Shown: positions 53,925-61,016 of the stretch, in pieces
Layout of the letters: every line of letters begins with the position of its first letter
How positions within the stretch are numbered: position 1 is the stretch's first letter
Assembly: GCF_029961185.1 (NCBI RefSeq)
Contig: NZ_JASBQQ010000004.1
Span: 248,001 to 312,000 of the forward strand
Length of the DNA stretch: 64,000 bases
Reading direction: 5' to 3'
From: Albidovulum aestuarii
Lineage (GTDB): Bacteria; Pseudomonadota; Alphaproteobacteria; Rhodobacterales; Rhodobacteraceae
Translations under genes and position numbers: made by a program
The notes under the pieces: generated by a model
What the model saw: only the letters and a program-made list of their open reading frames with translations
Databases searched by the model: none
Told to the model about the DNA's origin: nothing

Positions 53925-54069
53925 AAGCGGCGGCAGCTATACCATAGATTGCCGTTCAATAGTCGGCACGGCTCAGGAATTGCATGGCAGGCGGGATGAA
54001 TGCGCATGGGTTCGAATTGTGCGCTGCCCTTTGCCGCAGTCACGCGAAACGATGTTGCTCTAAATGAGG
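53925..54069. other. Gap before the IS3 remnant, nothing seen
   Basis: 145 bases after the TetR stop, ending with the AGG target duplication at 54067-54069. No gene, hairpin with T run or promoter is evident. Confidence 0.4.
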
Positions 54070-54242
54070 TGCCGCTAGTTTCCTAGACTCGTGCCTGTTT
54101 GAGTTTGACTGTCCGTTTTCGAAGTCAACGGGTGACGGCATGCCATTCTTCGGGTGCTTGCGCTTAGGGTTATAGAAGAGCTCAATGTATTAGAAAACGT
54201 CGCGCCTTGCATCGTCGCGTGTCGGGTAAAGGCGTACTTCAT
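54070..54242 (-). pseudogene. IS3-family transposase OrfB remnant
   Basis: From ATG 54242 the sequence starts MKYAF like IS3-type OrfB, then jumps directly to the OrfB C-terminus in another frame: DARRDVF, stop, YIELFYNPKRKHPKNGMPSP, VDFE. The DDE integrase core that should lie between is deleted. A stop codon also interrupts the C-terminal part. Non-functional. Confidence 0.8.
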
Positions 54243-54264
54243 GGGGACCCACGCGCGAAGTACA

Positions 54265-54510
54265 CTATCGCCTTTTTAGGATTTCGCGCTCCTCGGTCAC
54301 CCTGGCCAGCTTACGCCTCAAGCGACGGTTCTCCGCTTTATGGTCCACGCCGGGCTTCGGTGCCGGCTCGGCGAACCGCTTCATCCACTTGTGCAGAGAG
54401 TGTGTATTGACGCCCAAGCGCCTCGAAACCTCCCGAACCGGATACCCACGCACCGTGATCTGATGCACCGCGTCCCGCTTGAACTCGTCACTGTAATCGC
54501 TTGTACCCAT
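54265..54510 (-). pseudogene. IS3-family transposase OrfA, frameshifted at the 3' end
   Basis: 81 residues with the OrfA HTH: MGTSDYSDEFKRDAVHQITV, then GYPVREVSRRLGVNTHSLHK and a C-terminal leucine-zipper region ending ILKRR. Related OrfA proteins go on ILKKATVYFA; that text is present here one frame over (KKAIVYFARGS). The A run on the coding strand (54273-54277) has five A where related elements have six, so a one-base loss ended the frame early. It also removes the usual slippery site. Confidence 0.8.
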
Positions 54511-54541
54511 GTCGGCCTCCGCGCCTTAAATATAAGCGGCA

Positions 54542-54786
54542 AGGCATCTACAAATCTGGGGGCATCGCAGTCGACTGTTGGTGGCGTATGAAGCCCGGAT
54601 TGCCGCCATTCGTTGCGCACGCAAAATCGGAATGTTTTCGAGCGTTCACATCGCCGCCGATAGGCGACCTCCAGATGAGACCTGCCATGCCGAGTGTGAT
54701 TGCGGCCGTATGCTGCGATGGCACGTTGCCGAGCGCTTTTGAGGGCAAGGCAAGATAAAACTTAAACCAGTACGTCCGACCGGATG
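54542..54786. other. Gap between the IS3 remnant and the acyl-CoA synthetase gene
   Basis: 245 bases downstream of the minus-strand synthetase stop. A minus-strand frame is open but its translation has no motif. No terminator with a T run was found. Confidence 0.4.
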
Positions 54787-56418
54787 TCAGGTGGCGATAG
54801 CCCTTGCCTGTTCGCGCAGAACAAATTTCTGGATCTTCCCCGTCGAGGTCCTTGGTATGGGCATGAAGATGAAGCTTCCGGGAACCTTGTAGGGCGCGAG
54901 CTGATCGCGGCACCAGGCGCGGAGCGTATCCGCATCTGCCTGTTGATCTGCGGCCAGTTCGATAAAGGCGCAGGGCGTTTCGCCCCACTTTTCATGCGGC
55001 ATCGCGACGACAGCGGCGACTGCGACGGCGGGGTGCCGGTAGAGCGCTTCCTCGACCTCGATCGAGGAGATGTTCTCTCCTCCCGAGATGATGATGTCCT
55101 TGGATCTGTCCTTGAGCTGGATGTAGCCGTCAGGATGCATGACCCCCAGATCGCCGGAATGGAACCAGCCACCGGCGAAAGCCTCCTGCGTGGCCTTGGG
55201 ATTGCGGAAATAGCCCTTCATCACGACATTGCCGCGGAACATGACCTCGCCGATGGTCTTGCCGTCGCGCGGGACGGGGCGCATCGTGTCGGGGTCCAGA
55301 ACGTCCAGCTGTTCCAATGCGAGATAGCGCACGCCCTGACGGGATTTCAGCGCGGCCTGTTCGGCGCGGGGCAGTCCGGACCAGCTTTCGTGCCAGTCGT
55401 TGACCACCGCCGGGCCGTAGGTTTCCGTCAGCCCGTAAAGATGGGTCACATCAAAACCTGCGTCGCGCATGTCGGCCAGCAGCTTTTCGGGCGGCGGTGC
55501 TGCGGCGGTGAAGAACTGCACGGTGCGGTCGAGATCGCGTTTGACGTCATCCGGTGCCGAGATCATCAGCGACATCACGATGGGGGCACCACAGAGATGG
55601 GTCACGCCTTCATCGGCCAGCGCATTCCAGATCGGTTCCGCCCGCACCTGCCGCAGGCAGACATGGGTTCCGATGATGGCCGACATCGTCCAGGGAAAAC
55701 ACCAGCCGTTGCAGTGAAACATCGGCAGGGTCCACAGATAGACCGCGTGTTTCTGCATCGATGTCGTCAGTGCATTGCCCTGTGCCAGAAGGTAGGCGCC
55801 ACGATGATGCGACACGACGCCCTTCGGGTCGCCGGTCGTGCCGGACGTGTAGTTGATAGAGATCGCATCCCATTCGTCCTCGGGCATCAGCCATTCAAAA
55901 TCGGGGTCACCCGACGCCAGGAAGGCCTCGTAGTCCTGCGCCATGACCGGGGCATGCGGGCCGTCGAATTCGGGATCGTCGTACTGGATCAGAACCGGCT
56001 TCACGGTGGCGAGGGCAAGTGCCTCTTGCATCAGCGGCATGAACTCGCGATCCACGATCACGATTTTCGACGACGCATGGTCAAGCTGGAAGGCGATGAT
56101 CGCTGCATCGAGACGGGTGTTGATCGAATGAAGGACAGCGCCGCACATCGGCACGCCGTAGTGGCATTCCAGCATGGCCGGCGTGTTGGCCAGCAGCACC
56201 GACACCGTGTCACCGCGCCCGATGCCGTTCTTGGCCAAGGCCGAGGCAAGGCGCCGCGACCGCGCGTAGAACTCGGCATAGCTGCGGCGCAGGGGGCCGT
56301 GGATGATCGCGGTGTGTTCGGGAAAGACGCTGGCCGCGCGTTCGAGAAACGTCAGCGGTGTCAGCGGCTGGTGGTTCGCCGGGTTGCGGTCCAGATCGGT
56401 ATTGTAGGGATTCTGCAT
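54787..56418 (-). CDS. AMP-dependent acyl-CoA synthetase
   Basis: A 543-residue adenylate-forming CoA ligase. Core motifs in order: NYTSGTTGDPKGVV (P-loop), YGLTETYGP, GWFHSGDLGVMHPDGYIQLK, SGGENISSIEVEE and the Lys motif PRTSTGKIQKF. It resembles medium/short-chain ligases of the butyrate type. ATG 56418 was taken because MQNPYNTDLDRNPANHQPLT aligns with family starts. Eight bases upstream lies the crotonase-like gene. In context with a DmdA-like gene it might activate methylmercaptopropionate (DmdB role), but substrate choice cannot be read. Confidence 0.9.
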   Translation of the reverse strand: MQNPYNTDLDRNPANHQPLTPLTFLERAASVFPEHTAIIHGPLRRSYAEFYARSRRLASALAKNGIGRGDTVSVLLANTPAMLECHYGVPMCGAVLHSINTRLDAAIIAFQLDHASSKIVIVDREFMPLMQEALALATVKPVLIQYDDPEFDGPHAPVMAQDYEAFLASGDPDFEWLMPEDEWDAISINYTSGTTGDPKGVVSHHRGAYLLAQGNALTTSMQKHAVYLWTLPMFHCNGWCFPWTMSAIIGTHVCLRQVRAEPIWNALADEGVTHLCGAPIVMSLMISAPDDVKRDLDRTVQFFTAAAPPPEKLLADMRDAGFDVTHLYGLTETYGPAVVNDWHESWSGLPRAEQAALKSRQGVRYLALEQLDVLDPDTMRPVPRDGKTIGEVMFRGNVVMKGYFRNPKATQEAFAGGWFHSGDLGVMHPDGYIQLKDRSKDIIISGGENISSIEVEEALYRHPAVAVAAVVAMPHEKWGETPCAFIELAADQQADADTLRAWCRDQLAPYKVPGSFIFMPIPRTSTGKIQKFVLREQARAIAT

Positions 56419-56425
56419 GGTGATC

Positions 56426-57223
56426 TCACTGATCCTGCCACTGGGGCGCGCGTTTTTCGATGAAAGCACCGATGCCTTCTTGGGCGTCGCGGGCGAGCAT
56501 GTTCTCGACCATGACGTTCGAGGCATAGTCGTAGGCCTCTGCCAGCGGCATCTCGCGTTGTGCGTAGAACGCGCGTTTGCCGGTGGCGAGCGTCATGCTG
56601 GATTTCGACGCGATCTTGCGCGCCATCTCCAGCGTCGCCTCACTCAAGGCTTCCTCGGTCGCAACCCGGTTGACGAGCCCGATCTCGGCCGCCCGGGCCG
56701 CGGGCGTCATGTCGCCGGTCAGCAGCATTTCCATCGTGTGCTTGCCCGCGACATTGCGCGAAAGCGCTACCATTGGGGTGGAGCAGAAAAGCCCGATATG
56801 AACGCCCGGCGTGCTGAATTGCGCGGTCTCGGCGGCAACAGCCAGATCGCAGCTTGCGACCAGTTGGCAGCCCGCTGCCGTGGCAATCCCCGTTACCTCT
56901 GCAATAACGGGTTTCGGGCAGTTTACGATGGCCTGCATGACGCCGGAACACATCGCCATCACCATGGTGAAATAGGCGCGGCCGCGATCCGGGGCCGCGC
57001 GGCCCGCCGTCATCTCTTTCAGATCGTGCCCCGCGCAGAAAGCCGGCCCGTTGGCGGCCAGAATGACGACCCGAACCGCCGGGTTGGCCCCGGCCTCGGC
57101 AAAGGCCGCGGCCAGTTCAGCAAGCATCGCCTCGGACAGCGCGTTGCGGCGGCGGGCGTCATTCAGGGTCAGGCGAAGGATGCCGTCACCATCCAGATCG
57201 CTGAGCAGCATCTTCTCTTGCAC
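56426..57223 (-). CDS. Crotonase-fold protein lacking both hydratase glutamates (ECHDC3-like)
   Basis: A 265-residue enoyl-CoA hydratase/isomerase family protein. The CoA-binding and oxyanion-hole parts are present (GPAFCAGHDLKEM, ATAAGCQLVASCDLAVAAE). In true hydratases one Glu lies in the GGGxELA block and one in the PEIxLG block; here these positions read CQLVA and PGVHIG, so neither Glu is present. This matches the ECHDC3-like branch, whose reaction is unclear. It is therefore unlikely to be a classical hydratase or a standard DmdD. Same operon as the ligase. Confidence 0.87.
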   Translation of the reverse strand: MQEKMLLSDLDGDGILRLTLNDARRRNALSEAMLAELAAAFAEAGANPAVRVVILAANGPAFCAGHDLKEMTAGRAAPDRGRAYFTMVMAMCSGVMQAIVNCPKPVIAEVTGIATAAGCQLVASCDLAVAAETAQFSTPGVHIGLFCSTPMVALSRNVAGKHTMEMLLTGDMTPAARAAEIGLVNRVATEEALSEATLEMARKIASKSSMTLATGKRAFYAQREMPLAEAYDYASNVMVENMLARDAQEGIGAFIEKRAPQWQDQ

Positions 57224-57244
57224 GGACTTGCTCCTTGCCAGGGT

Positions 57245-57694
57245 CTAAAGGACGTTGATCTCGACAGTGTCGGCAAGCGTGTTGGCGATGAAGCAGTAGC
57301 GGTGCGCGCGATCCTGCATGTCCTCCAACGTCTTGTCGTCGACCGAGAAGCCGGTATCGAAGCGCACCACCGGGTGCAGGTCGATACGCGTGACCGACAT
57401 CTGCCCCTTGGGGTTCTTGCCCAGATGGGCAACGGCATGGTCGTGATAGCTGGCGACCGGCCAGTTTGCCTTCGCGGCCAGTGCCAGAAAGGTCATCATG
57501 TGGCAGCTCGACAGGGCCGAGGCGAGCGCCTGTTCGGGATTGGTGTTTTCCGGTTTGCCGCCCCAGTCCGGGGCGGCATCTGCTTGCACTTCGTAGCTGT
57601 TGTTGTAGCGCACGACATGCTCGGCCGAGTATTTGCCGGGCAGAAAAGCCGGTTCAGCGCGGTGCCAGTGCAGTTCGATCGAAAGGTCGGACAT
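57245..57694 (-). CDS. OsmC-family protein
   Basis: A 149-residue protein of the OsmC/Ohr fold, which reduces organic hydroperoxides through two Cys. Candidate peroxidatic Cys is in ASALSSCHMMTFLALAAK and resolving Cys in DRAHRYCFIANTLADT. ATG 57694 opens the conserved MSDLSIELHWHR; a longer reading adds nothing conserved. It lies between the crotonase-like and DmdA-like genes on the same strand and may protect sulfur or flavin chemistry from peroxides (inference). Confidence 0.88.
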   Translation of the reverse strand: MSDLSIELHWHRAEPAFLPGKYSAEHVVRYNNSYEVQADAAPDWGGKPENTNPEQALASALSSCHMMTFLALAAKANWPVASYHDHAVAHLGKNPKGQMSVTRIDLHPVVRFDTGFSVDDKTLEDMQDRAHRYCFIANTLADTVEINVL

Positions 57695-57723
57695 GGCTGT
57701 GTTTCCCTGCCTTGGCGTTGCGA

Positions 57724-58908
57724 TCAAGCAGCGGCAATCTTCTTCTGCGGATCGTAGAAAGGGCGATCGACGATCGTAGCGCGCTCTGTTCCGGCCTCAT
57801 TGACGAGCCCGGTCCTGTTGACGACCTCCACCTCTGCACCCAGGGTGGCATGCTCTGCGGCGACCATTGCCAGCGCAATGTTCTGTTTAAGGCGCGGCGA
57901 ATAGACCGCCGAGGTGACTTTACCGATGGTCACGCCATTCTTCCGGATCGGCCAATACGAGGTGTTCGGTCCGTTCAAGGGCGTACCCTCGATGATCAGG
58001 CCGATCTGTTTGCGGCTGACCCCTTGCTCCTTGATCCGGCGTAGAGCGGCCTTGCCGATGAACTCGGCCTCGATGTCGAGGTTCACCAGCCGGTCCAGCC
58101 CAAGCTCGTAGGGATTGGTGTTGATATCGGCATCGGCGTGATAGGACAACATGCCACCTTCAATGCGACGGATCGACGAGGTGTGGCCCGGCTTCAGGTT
58201 GAATGGCTTGCCGGCCGCCATGATCTTTTCCCACAGCTCGTCGCCGCGCGATCCGTCCTGCAGGTAAAGCTCATAACCCAGTTCGCTCGACCAGCCGGTG
58301 CGCGATACGATCAGCGGAATGCCGTCCAGCTCGACCTCACGCAGCCAGTAGTACTTGAGGTCCATGATGCCGTCGCCGAAGAGCGCCTTCATGATCTCTC
58401 CGGATTTCGGGCCCTGCAGCTGCAGCGGCGAGACATCCGGTTCGCCAATTGTCACATCCAGCCCCGAATGCACGGCCACACCCTGCGCCCAAAGCAGGAT
58501 GTCGCTGTCGGCAAGCGAAATCCAGAAGTGGTTCTCGGCCAGACGCAGCAGGATCGGGTCGTTCAGGATACCGCCCTCGGCATTGGTGATCAGCACGTAC
58601 TTGCACTGCCCGATCGCCATCTTCGACAGATCGCGCGGCGTCAGCATCTGCACGAATTTCGCAGCATCCGGGCCGGTGATCTCGACCTGACGCTCAACCG
58701 CGACATCGCACAGGATCGCGTCGTTCACGAGGTTCCAGAAGTTTTGTTCCGGATCGCCGAAGTCGCGCGGGATATACATGTGGTTATAGACCGAGAACCC
58801 CTTGGCGCCCCAACGGACGGTCGCCGCGAAATACGGGGATTTACGGATCTGCGTTCCGAAACCGAATTCGTCGGCGTGCTTCGTACCAAAATCGCTTACT
58901 TTCGTCAT
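57724..58908 (-). CDS. GcvT-fold tetrahydrofolate-dependent methyltransferase, DmdA-like
   Basis: A 394-residue protein of the aminomethyltransferase (GcvT) fold. It carries blocks that I recall from DMSP demethylase DmdA: YNHMYIPRDF, CDVAVERQVEITGPDAAKFV, QMLTPRDL, ILNDPILLRLAENHFWISLA and the DVSPLQLQGPKSGEI block, and RIEGGMLSYHADADINTNP. DmdA moves a methyl group from dimethylsulfoniopropionate to tetrahydrofolate. Neighbouring ligase and crotonase-like genes mimic a Dmd pathway, but no dmdC is present. It could equally demethylate another sulfonium or quaternary amine. Fold is sure; DMSP as substrate is only moderate. Confidence 0.85.
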   Translation of the reverse strand: MTKVSDFGTKHADEFGFGTQIRKSPYFAATVRWGAKGFSVYNHMYIPRDFGDPEQNFWNLVNDAILCDVAVERQVEITGPDAAKFVQMLTPRDLSKMAIGQCKYVLITNAEGGILNDPILLRLAENHFWISLADSDILLWAQGVAVHSGLDVTIGEPDVSPLQLQGPKSGEIMKALFGDGIMDLKYYWLREVELDGIPLIVSRTGWSSELGYELYLQDGSRGDELWEKIMAAGKPFNLKPGHTSSIRRIEGGMLSYHADADINTNPYELGLDRLVNLDIEAEFIGKAALRRIKEQGVSRKQIGLIIEGTPLNGPNTSYWPIRKNGVTIGKVTSAVYSPRLKQNIALAMVAAEHATLGAEVEVVNRTGLVNEAGTERATIVDRPFYDPQKKIAAA

Positions 58909-59092
58909 CGTGTTTGCCCTTGCTGGCGGGTCATTCCCAGACCGCGCGACCTCGTCTAACTTGGCGAGGTTCTAGGGGCATTCAGGATGAAGATTCGGGC
59001 CAAAGATTCATGCTAGAGAGACCGAACGGACTATTTTTTATTGGGAGTTCGGACCGTTTGGTCGATCTGGTAACCAAGCGGGTTCCGCTGGG
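58909..59092 (-). promoter_or_regulatory. Gap upstream of the DmdA-like operon, probable promoter
   Basis: 184 bases between the Lrp-type gene and the DmdA-like gene on the same strand. An AT-rich patch near 59020-59045 is the best place for a promoter. No clear dyad was fixed. Confidence 0.3.
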
Positions 59093-59584
59093 TCACTTCC
59101 CGGAATCGGCCAGCAGGCGGGCGAGATTCGGCTGAACCGATTTGACCTCGCGCGTGACGATATAGGTCATGTATCGGTCGATCCCGAGTTCCGCCGACAG
59201 CATCTCGTCCATCAGGGTCTGGAATGCCGAAAGACTGGTCGTTACGACCGTCATCACATAGTCCATCCCGCCGCCCGTCGCGACACAGTCAGTGATCTCG
59301 TAAAGGCTGCGGACATGTGCCTCGAAGCGGTCGAAATCCGTCTTGCGGTGACTTTTCAGCGAAACGGTCACGACGACCTTGGAAATGGCCACGATCTTAC
59401 CGACCGCAACATCCGCATGGTACCCGCGGATCAGCCCCGCAGTCTTCAGCCGGGTAAAGCGCGCCCAGCATGGCGTGGGCGAAAGCCCGGCAAGTTCTGC
59501 CAGCCTGGACTTGCTGAGCTGCCCATGTTGCTGCAGTGCGCAAAGGATGCGAATGTCGGCGGCGTCGAGGGCGGTCGATTTCAT
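59093..59584 (-). CDS. Lrp/AsnC-family transcriptional regulator
   Basis: A 163-residue regulator. The HTH reads LDAADIRILCALQQHGQLSK, then SRLAELAGLSPTPCWARFTR. The RAM ligand/oligomer domain follows (KVVVTVSLKSHRKTDFDRFE, CVATGGGMDYVMTVVTTSLS). It precedes the DmdA-like operon on the same strand, separated by 184 bases, and is the natural candidate to control it. Lrp-type proteins usually sense amino acids. Confidence 0.92.
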   Translation of the reverse strand: MKSTALDAADIRILCALQQHGQLSKSRLAELAGLSPTPCWARFTRLKTAGLIRGYHADVAVGKIVAISKVVVTVSLKSHRKTDFDRFEAHVRSLYEITDCVATGGGMDYVMTVVTTSLSAFQTLMDEMLSAELGIDRYMTYIVTREVKSVQPNLARLLADSGK

Positions 59585-60115
59585 TCGTTCGCTGCTTTCT
59601 CACATCGACGTTTCCAGAGAACGTCTGTTGCCCAAGAATACAAATTTCTGAATTTCTACCTATTCAAAGGCTCCGATGCCAATCGTCAATTTGTGCTTTC
59701 GCCTCCTGTCCTATGCGTAAACCGAGACGCGGTTACGGTCCAAGAACAACCGACTTCTGAGCCAAAACGGAAAAAGGTGACTTTCCGATCGCAGCTGACG
59801 AAGACGGCCCTCCTCCGACATCCAATGTGACGGTTGTGGAGGTCGACTTTCGGTCCGCACCAGGATCGCGTTGCGCTTTGCCATTCCTGGTCCTCCGGTT
59901 CTCAACCATAACGGTGGACCAATTCAGTTGGGGAGGTTCATGTCGCAATGGGTCCCGGTGGTATGACCAGATGGACCGATGATCAATCGCTTGCGTTGCC
60001 TGAAATGACGCGCCAGACTACGCGGCACTTGGGGGGCGGTCGGCGCCATAGGCACCGGCTGCATTGGGGGAAACGCAATCAGCCTTGACGGCATCTCCGG
60101 GGAAATAGCCGCAGC
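59585..60115. other. 531-base gap with repeat relic, no gene
   Basis: This region between the divergent Lrp and cyanophycinase genes has an AT-rich left part (59620-59700) suitable for the Lrp promoter. At 59904-59940 it carries the 37-base repeat shared with 24256-24292. Short minus-strand frames around it (59711-59905) have no recognisable motif and look like decayed element DNA. No RNA gene was seen. Confidence 0.5.
59904..59940 (+). repeat. 37-base dispersed repeat, copy 2
   Basis: Matches 24256-24292 at 34 of 37 positions in the same orientation, about 35.6 kb away. It lies in intergenic DNA 176 bases before the cyanophycinase start. Probable end relic of the same type of mobile element; only one copy of the internal 22-base unit is present. 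Confidence 0.6.
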
Positions 60116-60988
60116 ATGTGTCCAGCCCCTGTGAATCACAACCATCCTCGTGGCTTCATTATTCCGATCGGAGGCGGTGAGGATCGCGTGAAAGAGCGGC
60201 ATATCCATCGCCGCTTCGTCGAGCTGTCGGGCGGCAAGGATGCCGATATCGTGGTCATTCCAACGGCGTCGGAACTTGAGACGACGGGGCCGGACTACAA
60301 CCGGATCTTCCGCGATCTTGGCGCTTCGGCGGTGGATTTCCTGCCGATCAGCCGCCGTGCCGATTGCGACAATCCACGGTATCTCGACATGCTCGATCGG
60401 GCCACGGGCATCTTCCTGACCGGTGGCAACCAGTTGCGGCTGTCAACGATCCTCGGCGGCACCGGTATCGCCCAGAAGATCCGTCGCCGCAACGCCGCGG
60501 GTGTCGCCGTGGCCGGCACCTCGGCCGGGGCGTCGATCATGTCGGAACATATGATTGCGGGCGGTGACAGCAATTCCGCCCCCGTCGAGGGCGCTGTCAG
60601 CCTCGCGCCCGGCATCGGCCTGACGAATGCCGTGATCATCGACCAGCATTTCACCGAGCGGAACCGGCTCGGGCGGCTCTTGACCGCGTCGAGCTACAAT
60701 CCCTTTCTGATTGGCCTCGGCATCGACGAGGATACCGCTGCCTTCATCGGGCCTGATGGCGTGTTCGAGGTGGTCGGCTCGGGCACGGTGACGGTTGTCG
60801 ATGCCTCCGGTCTTACACATTCCTCTATGTGGGACGCCTCGCCCGGTCAGGCTTTGACTCTGCTTGGGCTGAAGGTTCACGTGATGGGGGAAGGTTGCCG
60901 CTACGATCTTGTCGGGCGGCACGCCTATGCGCCGGATGAACACGCAGCATTCTGCACATTGCCTAACGAAAAGGTCACGAAGAACTGA
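60116..60988 (+). CDS. cphB: Cyanophycinase
   Basis: A 290-residue serine exopeptidase of family S51 that releases beta-Asp-Arg dipeptides from cyanophycin. Motifs: GFIIPIGGGEDRVKERHIHR at the start, VVIPTASELETTGPDY, IFLTGGNQLRLSTILGGT and the nucleophile elbow VAGTSAGASIMSEHMI with the catalytic Ser near residue 135, then IIDQHFTERNRLGRLL. No signal peptide, so it is the cytoplasmic form. It lies 28 bases before the cyanophycin synthetase gene. Confidence 0.94.
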   Translation: MCPAPVNHNHPRGFIIPIGGGEDRVKERHIHRRFVELSGGKDADIVVIPTASELETTGPDYNRIFRDLGASAVDFLPISRRADCDNPRYLDMLDRATGIFLTGGNQLRLSTILGGTGIAQKIRRRNAAGVAVAGTSAGASIMSEHMIAGGDSNSAPVEGAVSLAPGIGLTNAVIIDQHFTERNRLGRLLTASSYNPFLIGLGIDEDTAAFIGPDGVFEVVGSGTVTVVDASGLTHSSMWDASPGQALTLLGLKVHVMGEGCRYDLVGRHAYAPDEHAAFCTLPNEKVTKN

Positions 60989-61016
60989 CCGCACGACCTA
61001 AGGGAGGAACTCCGCA

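Larger units (their letters stand above)
54070..54541 (-). mobile_element. Internally deleted IS3-family element (472 bp) with both ends and target duplication
   Basis: Both termini begin TGCCGCT (read inward from 54541 on the minus strand and from 54070 on the plus strand) and continue as an imperfect inverted repeat. The element is flanked by AGG at 54067-54069 and AGG at 54542-54544, the 3-bp duplication usual for IS3 elements. Inside are a near-complete orfA and only the first few codons and the C-terminal part of orfB. The orfB catalytic core is missing, so the element cannot move by itself but might be mobilised by a related transposase. Confidence 0.85.

Noticed and set aside
54548-54988. 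146-codon minus-strand frame crossing the synthetase stop
   Set aside because: Its first part is an off-frame reading of the synthetase; the intergenic remainder has no motif.
54784-56463. 559-codon plus-strand frame opposite the acyl-CoA synthetase
   Set aside because: The minus strand has all adenylate-forming enzyme motifs; the plus frame has none.
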